This document shows positions 1 to 11,196 of a DNA stretch of 27,500 nt, piece after piece. The notes beneath the pieces were generated by a model. That model was not told the DNA's origin, made no database searches, and worked only from the letters and a program-made list of their open reading frames with translations. Numbering within the stretch: the first letter of the stretch is position 1; each line of letters begins with the position of its first letter. A program made the position numbers and the translations under genes. Origin of the DNA: Sphaeroforma arctica JP610 (lineage: Eukaryota; Opisthokonta; Ichthyosporea; Ichthyophonida). The DNA is taken from the NCBI RefSeq assembly GCF_001186125.1, contig NW_014040288.1:42028-69527 (forward strand), given 5' to 3'.

Positions 1-764
1 GGGCGTATGTAAAAATAGCGGGTTCCTAATAGTAGTTGCACAGTTAACGTATATTATAAACGTATAAACGTATTAACGTTTAAACTGATAATCCTGGAAT
101 ACGTTTAACGAATTGTACATGAACAAGAAACTGAGAAATTCAAGATTCTGAACATGTGACAGCACTCATTAGAGTATGGGACTCTACTGTGGACAATTAG
201 GTGGCTTTCCAAATATAGATTGGTTTTTCCACTGAAATTAGAATTGTACATAATATAGGGACGACACCAATCTGACACCTGAAAATGACACTTTGGGAAT
301 CTCTAATTAATGGGAGTACCGTGAGAGAGGGTCTCAGGCATGAAATGGTTGTTAGTACAAACCTATAGTATAATTCAATAATGATCTCAGAGCAAGATAT
401 TCCACTGAGAAAAGGACAGGATCAGAGTTGTTAGAATTTAGGACAACATGGTTTTGATTTCTCCTAGCCAGCCAACTAGATGTGCCCGTCTATGCCTTAA
501 ATGGGATGGGGAGCTAGGTACCAAATGATGGGGTTTAGGTGTAGAAGTATACTGCACCAGCTTGGTGTTTTGATTTTATTTTTGATTTTCTTAAGTTGGA
601 CTTGGAGGTATTTTATTGGTTAGTTTGATTAGGTGATTGTTTCGAGGCGTGAAAGGTAAACTATGCGTCCAATGAAAAGATATTTAGTCTTAGTAACTAA
701 AACAAAAATAAATCTAGACCGAAGTAGCGAATGATTAGAGCAGAGCATATAGACAATAGTCTCA
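1..764 (-). repeat. Possible 3' LTR of the minus-strand Ty3/Gypsy element (partial)
   Basis: This stretch lies just downstream of the pol remnant, where a 3' LTR would be expected. Read on the minus strand, a purine-rich tract (about 785-765, containing TTAGGGGAT) is followed by TGAGACTATTG near 762, which resembles a polypurine tract and an LTR start. Two blocks recur in the same order in the 427-bp repeats at 2970-4243: a CTGAGAC-ATTG block, and a block around 468-488 matching CAGCCAACCAGATGTGCC with one mismatch. No ORF is present. The outer boundary may lie outside the window. The assignment rests on position and short similarity, not on a paired LTR. Confidence 0.35.
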
Positions 765-840
765 GTCTAAAATCCCCTAATCTTTTGCTCATTACCAAGG
801 GCTGAAGCTAAACGTATTTAACATTTTGTATTTTAACGTT

Positions 841-2772
841 TTAACGTATTGTCTTATCATCGTAACCGTATTGGTATCGTATAGTCAGCCTAGAGGTGAC
901 CGACTTATACACTATGTCGTTTAGTATTTGGTCCAGCAACCATTTCCGATGTAGGCGCCTTACGTTTATTACTTGGTAAGGTGATGGATAAGGTTGTTCT
1001 TCATTAGTAAGTTCGAGAAAAAAAAAGACAGCTCTGTTGGTAAGCAGATCAGAAAGTTTAGTCACATAGGAAGTTGGTGGCAAATAGAATATTTCATATC
1101 CATCCGAGTTTGTAATCACCTGAGGAAACACTTTTCGTTTATCTCGTGTATTCTTATGTAAACGCTTACTCCATTTCTTATTAAAAATACGAAGGAAGTC
1201 GCGAAATTCACGAAACGCATCGGAGGATAGCCAAGCTACTGTCCCATCCATAAAACGGGTTTTGTAGTAAGTGTAACCGTCTTCGGATGTTTTGTCAATT
1301 ATATCTTTGACTTGTGACTCCATAACTGGGACATCAGAATCAAATGAGCGAGCAAATGAGAGTTCGGAGGTAGGGATACTATGAGTGCCTAGATTAATTG
1401 CGCTAGTACCATCTATATTATTCACTTCGTAAGAATCACTCTTCGCATCTTGGTAGGAAATAACAAAAGTTACAATTGTCTTAGAAGAGAGTTCGGTAAC
1501 GTTTGCATTGCGATTTATAATGTTAACATAATCGCCAACTTTGAACTGAACAATGTTTTTAATGTTATTCCATCATTCATATGCTTTAAGTAGAACACGA
1601 TTTTTGTGCTCGAGTAAACAGGGATAAACAACGTTCTGCATATACTCGATCTTTTGTAGCCACAGAGTAACGTGTTTCGCGGGCGCAGTTTTGTCAAACG
1701 TTGCTTGTAATTCACCATAGCGGCCAAAGAAATAGTGAAACGGGAGTGTTCCAGTTTGAGGATTCATGCAGTTATTCATTTGAGTCTGAACCCATTTCAA
1801 ATGATAAGGCCACATATCCTCAACGTCATCCAGTGCGGTACGCAATAGCTTCTTTAGTCCTCTATGACGTGTCTCATTTGCACCCTGCGTTTGAGGTTTA
1901 TAAGGAACACCACGCCTATGGGTCATGCCTGATACGAGTATAAGTGCCTCCATTACGTCGGTACAAAACTCACTACCGATATCAGAACATAGTACTCGGG
2001 GGAAACCGAAGTCATTAAAGACGTGTTAGCATAGCTCTGCCACTGTTTGCGGGCGTTTGTTCGGTATTGCATAAAGCAAATTATAGCCAGAAGCCACACA
2101 TAAGATATGACAGATATATATATCGCCAGTATGCTTGGATCGCGGGAGTTTAACCAAATCGACTATGACTCGGCGCATCGGTTGGTCTTCTATCACACTT
2201 TTCAGGGGTGCCCAACCGTAGCGCTTGATCTGGTTCTTTTCACAATCAGTACAGCGTCGGTATACTTCACGCATGGTTTCTTTCAGCGCTGGGTGATCAA
2301 GCCCTGCACGAATAGCCATCTTATAAATAAGCTCATATGCTCGATGAGTTAAATTATGTATTATTTTAACTCTACTCTCGAGCTCTTCTAAGTCAGTCAG
2401 ATTCTGTGTAACGCTGGCTGGATGAACCATAGTCCCGTTAAATAGGACAACTTCAGTATCAGGAGGGGTAGACTCCTGATATATGTAATTAACAATATTA
2501 GATTGTTGAAGTATCTTCTTCAGTTGTTTCGCAACTCCTGGCTGTTCTTTAAGCAGCGCTTTAAGTAGTTGAGTGCGAGCTTCAGGTTCTCTTAGAGCTT
2601 TGAGTCTTTGATCAATGACCTTAGCTAGTTCCATGTTTTTACGGTCTAATGCCGTCTCAATCGGCATTACCTCGACTGCATTCTTGTTGGGTGCATGTGT
2701 TGTACAAGTCTTGAGCTTTTGTTCAAACTCCTTAGACTCCTCTAGTTTAGCTAAGAACTCGGTTGAGGGTTT
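841..2772 (-). pseudogene. Ty3/Gypsy-like pol 3' part: integrase with chromodomain-like tail, broken
   Basis: One minus-strand frame stays open from about 2772 to 841 except for TAA at 2026-2028 and TGA at 1573-1575. A further TGA closes it at 2773-2775. In order, it shows an H-X3-H-X30-C-X2-C zinc-binding domain (HNLTH ... CTDC), an integrase core with the first Asp in VDLV, the second in SDIGSEF, and the Glu in the PYKPQTQGANE segment. A C-terminal VGDYVNI motif typical of integrase follows. Downstream, 1311-1171 resembles a chromodomain (VKDIID ... YYKTRFMDG ... WLSSDAF ... FLRIF). Chromodomains at this position define chromovirus Ty3/Gypsy elements. The last ~110 residues are unrecognised. 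Both internal stops could come from CAA and CGA by C-to-T change. The integrase would normally insert element cDNA into the genome. This copy cannot make a full-length enzyme. Confidence 0.88.
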
Positions 2773-2969
2773 TCACTTAGTGGTACCTGTGTACAAGCCG
2801 GGCCTCCACATTATAATCTTGTAATATAAACGTACTCTTAAAAGTACGTAAAAAGAGCTCTTAAAAGTACGTAAACTCTTAAATGGATTTTAACGGTTTA
2901 TATTAATTAAATACCTTTTCCATTTTACATATCAGATATTTGGACAAGGCCATTAAAGGTCCCCAGTAC
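2773..2969. other. AT-rich junction between pol 3' part and the 427-bp array
   Basis: The pol frame remains readable for about 15 codons upstream of the TGA at 2773 (to about 2823), then degenerates. Positions 2835-2875 carry two direct copies of CTTAAAAGTACGTAAA, 24 bp apart. The segment ends with AGTAC at 2965-2969, immediately before the first 427-bp unit. No gene is seen. Confidence 0.5.
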
Positions 2970-4243
2970 AATACCAAATATAAGATTTGGTCTAGTTCTA
3001 TTAGTAGAACTATATTAACCTTCCAAATCTATTTATATCTGAATACCTCGGTAGCGAGATGGCTCAACCGAACATAGTAGGTTTCTAAGGACTATTAGCG
3101 TTGCTTAGTTTATCCTCCGTTCAGCCAACCAGATGTGCCAGTCTGATGAAGGCTAAGTCGGTAATTCTTGATAAGTGGCAAGTTATTGGTTAATGCAATG
3201 ACTATGGACATCAAGAGAAATTTCTTCTTCTTCTAAAGATAGGATTTTATGAGTCTCTTGGGTTCGCCCCAACGAAACATACCATAGTTTCTATTAGAGC
3301 GACAACGAAACACTATATAAATTCCCTTCGGCGAAAACAGTACTGAGAGGATTATATATAAGCAATGTCTCAGCCTCACAATCTCTCAGAGAGTAAAATA
3401 CCAAATATAAGATTTGGTCTAGTTCTATTAGTAGAACTATATTAACCTTCCAAATCTATTTATATCTGAATACCTCGGTAGCGAGATGGCTCAACCGAAC
3501 ATAGTAGGTTTCTAAGGACTATTAGCGTTGCTTAGTGTATCCTCCGTTCAGCCAACCAGATGTGCCAGTCTGATGAAGGCTAAGTCTGTAATTCTTGATA
3601 AGTGGCAAGTTATTGGTTAATGCAATGACTATGGACATCAAGAGAAATTTCTTCTTCTTCTAAAGATAGGATTTTATGAGTCTCTTGGATTCGCCCCAAC
3701 GAAACATACCATAGTTTCTATTAGAGCGACAACGAAACACTATATAAATTCCCTTCGGCGAAAACAGTACTGAGAGGATTATATATAAGCAATGTCTCAG
3801 CCTCACAATCCCTCAGAGAGTAAAATACCAAATATAAGATTTGGTCTAGTTCTATTAGTAGAACTATATTAACCTTCCAAATCTATTTATATCTGAATAC
3901 CTCGGTAGCGAGATGGCTCAACCGAACATAGTAGGTTTCTAAGGACTATTAGCGTTGCTTAGTTTATCCTCCGTTCAGCCAACCAGATGTGCCAGTCTGA
4001 TGAAGGCTAAGTCGGTAATTCTTGATAAGGGGCAAGTTATTGGTTAATGCAATGACTATGGACATTAAGAGAAATTTCTTCTTCTTCTAAAGATAGGATT
4101 TTATGAGTCTCTTGGGTTCGCCCCAACGAAACATACCATAGTTTCTATTAGAGCGACAACGAAACACTATATAAATTCCCTTCGGCGAAAACAGTACTGA
4201 GAGGATTATATATAAGCAATGTCTCAGCCTCACAATCCCTCAG
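2970..4243 (-). repeat. Three-copy 427-bp tandem LTR-like array flanked by AGTAC
   Basis: Three near-identical head-to-tail units start at 2970, 3397 and 3824, exactly 427 bp apart. They differ at only a few bases by eye. The array is flanked on both sides by AGTAC (2965-2969 and 4244-4248), a plausible 5-bp target-site duplication. Each unit is about 420 bp plus a 7-nt spacer (AGAGTAA) before the next. The third unit ends without the spacer. On the minus strand each unit begins CTGAG..., close to the TG expected for an LTR. It shares two ordered blocks with the possible LTR at 1-764. TATATAA-type sequences are present on the plus strand. The array separates the RNase H and integrase parts of one pol. 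No ORF is present. LTR identity is an inference. Confidence 0.75.
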
Positions 4244-4360
4244 AGTACTGCTGTTTTCACGAGGCATACCTAACTTTACTAAAAGACTCATTTCTTTTAT
4301 TTACTTTGAATTTAATTATACTTAGACTTAACCTAAGCGTTTAATTACTCTAAGGCGTTA

Positions 4361-5335
4361 ATATCGCCTTGATAGACCGAAACTTACACCTGCAGGACCG
4401 ATGCGACAAATGATGGTTCGTTTCCGAGGTTTCTTCTTAATAGAATAGGATCCCTGATACAAGAACGTGTCGGTTTCACGGTCGACATAGATAGGCTCGC
4501 ATTGTATCATATTAATTAAATCACGTATCTATGGGTCGGAGCTACGTAAGGGACAACACAGCGTAATGGCAGATTTAGTAATATTATCATAATTTGACAA
4601 CTGTGCGATAAGTTGCCAAGGTGGGTTAGCCCACGCAATATGCTTTGATAAGTCAAGTTGAAAGGCATCACCTTTAGGATGAGTCAACGACCTATAATCA
4701 GAAACCTGTTTGTTATGTTCTGCGTTGAACATATCAATAGTAAATGGACCCCATATTGATTGAGCGAGGTTAAACCATTTCTTATTAAGCATCCAATCGG
4801 TTGCTAATAACTCTTTAACTGTTTTCTGGTATTCAGGGACAAGTCGAGAGATCATGTCAGGAAGATGATTATGTATTGCTGATATGTGTGTAATGTTAAA
4901 AGCGAACTTAGCAATAATGCCATGCCAGCGGCTGACCAACTGTGAACCAGGGTTCATATCCTTTAAATATGTTAAAGACTTTTGATCACAGGCGACAGTG
5001 AAGTAACTTCCATAAAGGTAGTCTTTAGACTGTCTTAGCGGAATAACAATAGCAAGGAGCTCTTGTTTAACGGTAGGGTAATTCCGTTGGCTCTTATTAT
5101 AACTCTTGCTAAAGAATTGTATGCAACGTGGTTTACCATTTATCGTTTGGTGTAGCACTTCACCTACCGCTCGATCTGAAGCGTCGGTTGTTACTTGGAA
5201 TGGGACGCCATCCACAGGGTATTGCATGATGGGTGCGTCCATTACTTTACTTTTGACTAGCTTAAATGCATCATCACATTCTTTAGTCCAGAGCTTGCCC
5301 AAAGGTCCTTTGTGCAGCCATAGGTGACTGAAAGG
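4361..5335 (-). pseudogene. Ty3/Gypsy-like pol middle part: RNase H plus NPPW methyltransferase-like segment
   Basis: The frame is open from 5302 to a TAG at 4529-4531 and continues in the same frame to 4361. Counting from 5302, the first ~155 residues are a retroelement RNase H: TDASDRA with Asp40, YPTVKQELLAI with Glu81, ACDQKSL with Asp106, and NHLPDMISR with Asp149. Residues 184-257 form a second module: WGPFTIDMFNAE ... YRSLTHPKGDAFQLD ... WANPPWQLI. The DAF and NPPW motifs resemble the methyltransferase-like domain that follows RNase H in DIRS-type retroelements. NPPW also matches motif IV of amino-methyltransferases. The TAG replaces a position where Trp would fit. Upstream the frame is lost between 5302 and the RT segment. 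The downstream continuation is interrupted by the 427-bp array. Confidence 0.82.
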
Positions 5336-5870
5336 CTTTAATTGATGAGAAAGATGAGGTACTGAATCCGGAAGAAGTTAACAACCCCACACACAGAGTT
5401 CATATCTCTTCCAGTAATCGGTGTTGATAAATCCAACAGAAATTGTTTCTTGCCAGGATCAATTTCTACCCCTGCTGCAGATACCTTGTAACCAAGTAAG
5501 TGTATATTATCTTTAGCAAAAGAACACTTGTCCTCGTTAATCTTAAGCTTGGCTTGGTTTAGTCGCTTTAAGACTCCTTAACGAGTTTAGCATGTTTATG
5601 TGCTGTCTTTGTAAAGATAACTATATCATCTAACTATGCTGATACGTTTTTCGACAGGTCCGCAAACAGTTCCATCATAACTTGTTGAAAAAAAGAAGGT
5701 AACATGTGTAAGCCTTCAGGTGCACCTTTAAACTGGTATTTCTTACCTTGCCAAGTAAAGGATAGGTATTTCCTATGCGGCTCATATATTTGTAAGGGGA
5801 AGAAGCGTAAATCAGCTTTCCTAATCCCAACCGGCAACACCAGACCATCGAGATCAACGCGCAGTAAAGG
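5336..5870 (-). pseudogene. Ty3/Gypsy-like reverse transcriptase remnant
   Basis: The frame 5840-5637 holds the RT fingers and palm: KADLRFFPLQI, then FTWQGKKYQFKGAPEGL and SFFQQVMMEL, which match the Ty3/Gypsy pattern around the dNTP-binding pocket. The catalytic box follows at 5633-5622 as LDDIV, but the codon before it, normally Tyr of YLDD, is TAG (5634-5636). After a frameshift near 5575, thumb sequence resumes, including LGYKVSAAGVEIDP at about 5505-5455. Another frameshift lies near 5340 before RNase H. Upstream of 5840, about ten more codons (GYLSPLLRVDLDG) are in frame. The usual N-terminal part of RT and the protease are not found. RT would copy element RNA into DNA; this copy is clearly dead. 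Confidence 0.82.
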
Positions 5871-6023
5871 AGAGAGATAACCCGTAGCATGCAGAGTAAA
5901 GCAATCTGAGCAGATACTGTTTCAGATGTCTTTGAACTTCTTAAAGTTAAGACGGATTCTCCAGCATACTGCATGCAACTTGAAGCACTTAAACGGGGAG
6001 TGAACAAGCCTTGCGCTGGCTTT

Positions 6024-7018
6024 TCATCTGCGAACGCAAGTCACTGAGGGCCGCCATGGCTCCGTCCATGGAGTACCTATGACGCTGTGGCTCTTTTCCT
6101 TCACCAAGGGGTCAGCACATGTGTGCTGCTCAACAGTATGCACATGCTCTTCTCTTAAGAACACCAAAATCTGTGTCAACCCAGTAAATCGATAACTGTG
6201 ACGCACATACGAGCCCGTACGTTTGTCTTTTGCAAACAAGCGTTCCAAAAAGACACCCATAGAGTCGTGCACCAGATCCAAACTTGTCATGGCAGCGTTT
6301 CTGTACAAAGGTTCGACCTTCATCAAGCCCAAAAAGAAGCTCGCATGAGAGCTTAGGAAACACTCCAACGTATGACCAGCGATCTCACCTTTCCGTGTTG
6401 TCACCTTCGCTGCTTTCACTAGATGCTCACGCATAACCTGCGCTGCATCATCTACCGCCCTAAAACCTTGCAAGGGTGCACCTCTCGAAACTACCCCAGA
6501 CTTCGCTAGACGCTTCGTGAGAGCATACACGTGTTTACCTAAACGCACCCCCAGCTCGCGCGTCTGCAATCGCCGCCAAGCCAAACAGCCCCGCTGCGTT
6601 GTTAGCCGCACTGTTCGACGCCTATCGATCCATCAACTTAAACAAGTTACGGGCCATTAAATCGCCCAAACACCATAAGTTTGAAGATTGTGTAGCATTC
6701 ATTCGATCGTCTCAGACCCCCCAATCTATCAGTCGTTCCTAACATCAAAATCCTCGGCTGTGTAAACAACATGGCCAGCATTTGATTGTGTCTTGCTAGC
6801 ACCACCGAGTCCGCTATGCCTACCTCCAGCTATCTATCACCAAGGACCATGCGAATATTCGCTTGGTCCGCCGTAGTAAAACCATTCACGAAGTAGTCAA
6901 TTCCCGCATGCACCTGCTTCACACTCGGCACGGTAATAGTAATAAGATTACGAGCACGACGCTCCTTAATCCTCTGACCATCAAATTCACCCATCCATGA
7001 AAATCCCCATCCTTCAAA
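6024..7018 (-). pseudogene. Unrecognised broken coding region
   Basis: Coding-like frames succeed each other on the minus strand. From 7018 to 6833 a frame contains FDGQRIKERRARNLITITVP and HAGIDYFVNGFTTADQANI and ends at TAG 6830-6832. The same frame continues to about 6650. After a shift a short frame (MARNLFKLMDR, a stop, then SAANNAAGLFGLAAIADAR) follows. The longest piece, 6611-6024 (195 codons), carries GKHVYALTKRLAKSG, HTLECFLSSHASFFLGLMK and SYRFTGLTQILVFL. Amino-acid composition looks like a real globular protein. I recognise no domain. It lies upstream of the RT remnant on the same strand and directly beside the inverted LTR-like copy at 7027. It could be a mobile-element protein (Gag or transposase) or a dead host gene. 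The parts may need joining across at least two frameshifts. Confidence 0.45.
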
Positions 7019-7026
7019 CCCTCATC

Positions 7027-7348
7027 TAGCATCTAGGGACCAGATTATCAAACAGCCAATCCAAAACCCAAAACCCAGAATAATCAAATATTGAGTTTTG
7101 GAATTAGGATTGGAATATTTCTGTTATTAGAGTCATCAGAAAAGTTAGCGGTAGAACCGGTAAGCAATACCGGGACTCCGCGTGAGAGAGAAACACTCAA
7201 GTAAATCCTGAGTCTAGTGAAAACACAAATAGAGACTAAGTTCGGTTCTCTCAGACTAGAGACTTGTCCTAGCTGAGATAGCCGTACTTGAGAAGAGGTA
7301 TATTGTATCTTTTGTCTCATACCTTTCAGCTACAGCCCATACTCTACA
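7027..7348 (-). repeat. Inverted, diverged copy of the 369-bp repeat
   Basis: Read on the minus strand this segment matches the first ~320 bp of the unit at 15239-15976, with scattered substitutions. It runs from TGTAGAGTATGG (complement of 7337-7348) to CTAGATGCTA (complement of 7027-7036). The last ~55 bp of the 369-bp unit are absent. It preserves the CCGGTA/TACCGG hairpin arms (7157-7173) with a different loop. Most likely a solo or truncated LTR of the same family. Confidence 0.75.
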
Positions 7349-9700
7349 TTTGTTTTTACAATATCCTTACTTAGATAAGTCAACAAGGATCTTAACACAC
7401 TATAATAGGTGTAAGAGGTGAAATAGAATACATTCCTGTCGTAAAGAAACTCTTGTTGTGATATAAACTTTATTACAAAAGAGAGGAGCCGAAGAAAGCA
7501 AAGGAGACCTGAAAAAGAAAGAGGGTCCACGGTCGAAAAAGAAGACAATATCCTGAGATTGCGGAAGACAGGAAGAAGAAGAGGGGAACCCCTAAAGCGA
7601 TAGAAGAGCCTTGGCACAACAACCAAGGTGAACAGAACTTGTTTCAGATGTAAGCGGGACACGTGACAAAGTGTGACAAGCTGTATTGTGAACAAGGAAG
7701 TAGAATGTGTGTGAAAACAAGATAATTGTCACATTGATTAATTAATCAATGTTAGGGATTTTTGGGACAATTTTCGAACAAGAAAATGTATTGAAATCAG
7801 GGACCCCTGCACAACAAACGCGCGATACACACAGGGTATAACAATACAGAGAACGGTATCATACATGGCAACTTACACGAATGAATCATTACAATGGGCG
7901 GTGAATTATTAGCTAAAAAAACTACACACAGTAGACAAACTAGCGAGTCCGGGCTTATACACCAATTGGACAAAATACGAGCATAAGATCTACAACCGAT
8001 AGACGAGAAAATAGAGCGTACACGGCAGATCAATGGGCTGCCACCTCAATTCACTGAAGAAGAATAAATTCACAACATCCAACTATACCAAGTGGACAAT
8101 TAAAGGCCGTTAGGACACTTAGATACAGCGCACAAGCTGGTTAACAAAAAAAAAACATCCTAACACGCATGTACAAACAACATGAGTAACTGATTCAAGT
8201 TGCGCAAGACATTTAGAAATCTAGTCGCGGAAAAGCAATTAAAGCATCTCAAGTCTTAGTATTGGCAAGGAGGACAAGAAGACTTATTATTAATACGAAG
8301 AGACAAAGAGATTTATGATGTTCAGTAATATCACAGACACACGATAAAAGGGTGAAGAAAAAATGTGTAAGGCAATCCACCTGCAAGAACATGTAACACC
8401 AAATCAATAGTGTTTAGCAACATCATAGAGGTCTACCCAACAATACCATACTTCGGGGCAAGTTTACATAACAAAAAGAATAGTATCACTAAACATCTAA
8501 GAACACACGCGCAAACCCGGGACCTACACAGAATGGTCATTTGCTAATCATACGAGGAATTCACATCTAAAGACATCTCCATCCACCATTTTATAAATAG
8601 TATAGTACGCATGATACTATAAGAACAATACAAATACTATACACAAGAACGTCTCGCACATGGTGAAACAAGGGCAGTAAAGTCTCTAGAATATAATACT
8701 CGGAAGTCTTGGCATTAGATCAGACCAAAGATATCATAGACATCGGAAATGGGACACAGTCCAAGTCCAACACACATAAAATATACCGGGACACTCCAAC
8801 TCATGAAAACATAAAGTGAACAAACACCGACCTGACTGAGTATACCAAATACGAGGAACAGTAGAAAGGAAGTTGAAACGGTTAGGACATCACATCATAT
8901 TGCAATCACGCAAGACATCAGATGAGTAGTCATATAGGGACAATACAACCTATATTAACATACAAAAAAACAGATAACAACCTGATTGAGTATGTTGAAT
9001 ACATAAAACAATCGCGAAAGGTAGTGTCGATATTTCAGTCTGTCTCTAGCACATAGGATACAAAAGTACTACACTGAAACGTTAAATATGGAATTATTTC
9101 AACACACACATGAACACAAGTATAGAGATTCCACAATCTATATTGGTATACGAACAAACTAAACAATCAAAGAGAGTATACCCGATAATAAGAACAATCA
9201 AGACAGACAGTTTAAACATATAAGTTGACAAAGCCCAGCGAAATTATGCAGAACATTACATCAACATCTGAGGATTACCATAACGAACACATATATGCTT
9301 TAACATAAACTGGTTCGAGAAGGATAACACATACCACAAGCACACTGCTTGAAATACACTACCCACACTAAAAGGTACCACATTCCCTTCGGTAAAGTGA
9401 ATATAATAATAGTTCGGTACAGGCCCGCACATAAAGAAGTGACGTCACCAGGACCGAACATCTCATTGAGACCACACTTGAGAATTTAATTTCTCATATG
9501 ACAGAATAATCACAAGTACGTCCATACATGACGAAATAAGCTTGACTAACAAACACCATTCACACCCTCATAAATACAGGGAACAACGCAACGAGCTACC
9601 ATACCATACGGGACGATAAACACTTCTCACGGAAGTGCAGCAAAGCAACAACACTACAATAGTAAGTAAAAGGAATTCAAAATTTTATTTTTTTTATACG
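7349..9700. other. A-rich gene-free region
   Basis: Plus-strand composition is strongly biased to A, with C next and little G or T, most clearly from about 8040 to 9640. Stops are dense and I recognise no protein in any frame. A short diverged direct repeat is seen near 8830 and 8981 (CCTGAYTGAGTAT followed by AATAC), about 150 bp apart. The region lies upstream of the plus-strand Gag remnant. It could be degraded untranslated or LTR sequence of that element, but I see nothing that proves this. Confidence 0.4.
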
Positions 9701-9807
9701 AATTATTACTAACGATAAGGGGGGGTGAAGCCCGCATTCGCACAGTATATAGCTAGAATCTTTATTAATAACCTGCAATACCCACGCACCAACACAGACA
9801 TCTCAAG

Positions 9808-11196
9808 ATGCCAACGGCAACCAGAGCAGGCGTGTATGGTGGTGAAGAAGGGAGTGAGGGCTCGGATGACGCGCGCGTCAGCCGATTGGGGGGGGCCAAG
9901 CTCAGGCAGCGGCTCCGGCCAGCCTACACCGGCTGGGGTACCCATATTAGCCTCAGCGATGCGCCTAGAAATAGATAAGAGTATCTGTCAAGACAACTAC
10001 GCCCTGATTAGTTGGTTTGTATCCAAATTGGACCAAACGGTATCTGTGCCAATACCTACTCTACACAAGATGAGAGTCATTCATGATCAACAGCCAGAAC
10101 GACGCATGCCACTGGTGGATGCGGAACTCAGACGACGATATGATTTAGCTATCAACGATTGTGGAGACGATGAGGAAGATGATCTCATTCAGATAAGTCA
10201 ATACACTAGTGAGTCGGAGCTCATGCGTTCACGCTTAGATGACCAGATAAATGAACCACCTCTTGATAAAACTACTAAAGACTTCAGAATTTCCTAAACT
10301 ACCTAAAGATAGCTACTTTAAAATGGAAAATTGCGAAGACATTATAGAGTTCACTACGCAATGTAGAGACCTATTACCTATTAGATTCCACTGATACCAA
10401 TGAGAAGACCAAATCAGTCCTCAATAACTTCAAGAGACTCTGAGACGCATACGACTAAGTACTTCAAGGAGCCTGAACAATTCAATAGGATCATTATTGA
10501 CAGACTCAGGCCCCACCCAGTAGACTATCTGTTGGAGAAGTTCTCAATGACATGCAGAACAAGAAGCTGAACGTCGAAGTGCGCACAGAGCGTTCGCATA
10601 AGACAGTGACGATGTTAGATAAGCGTTTCCGCAACTCAGACCAGGGATCTATACACTTTCAACTCCTCAAAGTACAAAGGCACCAAGCACTTATGTACTA
10701 CGGACAACAATCACAGGTCGATGCTTTACTCAAGGCAGACAAGCAACCTGATGGAAGTGTAGGGCATTTATCAGATATAGAACACATTAAGTTTCATTCT
10801 ATGACAGAGGCAAACATAAGAGCGGCAGCCAAGGTGCAAGGAGATCGAACGTTGAGGGAGTAGTTGCAAGTGCAAGACAAGCGTCAAAACGCACAGACAA
10901 TCATCAACGCTGGCAATATCACTGCTTCTACTAACACAAGGCATGAACCAGATAATGGTGCACTCAATCAAACCAAACCACCAGGTCAAGCCCAAGATAA
11001 GAAAGGGGCGCGTAAGGAACGTCCATGTCCCTATTGTAAGGTGATACCATCCCCACGTCGATTCAGTCTATGTCCCAAGAAGGCTTCGAATCAGGCCAAG
11101 CAGGCTGAGGCGCAAGTCAAGAAGTATGTGCAAATAGCAAGACTGTCCATTACCTCTGGCAAGGTAGAAGACATCACAGAGGGTGATGAGCACTGA
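9808..11196 (+). pseudogene. Retrotransposon Gag remnant
   Basis: The likely start is the ATG at 9808. The best frame shifts near 9950 into a hydrophilic acidic segment running to 10297, then shifts again near 10295 into FPKLPKDSYFKMENC and EDIIEF, which fits the start of a Ty3/Gypsy Gag capsid. From 10552 one frame runs to 11196 and beyond, broken by TAG at 10861-10863 and TGA at 11194-11196. Near the end, CPYC...SLCPKK is a degenerate zinc-knuckle-like cluster lacking the usual GH. The same frame continues directly into a retropepsin, the normal Gag-protease order. Gag would form the particle shell and bind element RNA. Frameshifts and stops make this copy non-functional. The Gag call depends mainly on position before the protease. 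Confidence 0.6.

Noticed and set aside
3255-3300. tRNA-like B box (GGGTTCGCCCC) in the 427-bp unit
   Set aside because: No A box, anticodon arm or acceptor stem at proper spacing could be found. The same applies to GGGTTCGACC near 13529.
2970-4243. Hammerhead ribozyme in the 427-bp unit (CTGATGA present at about 3149)
   Set aside because: CTGATGA is not followed by a stem and GAAA in the required arrangement. The 369-bp unit has CTGATGA and GAAA, but the sequence between them does not form stem II.
7330-7695. 121-codon minus-strand ORF
   Set aside because: Phe/Leu/Ser-rich antisense of a purine-rich stretch, with no domain.
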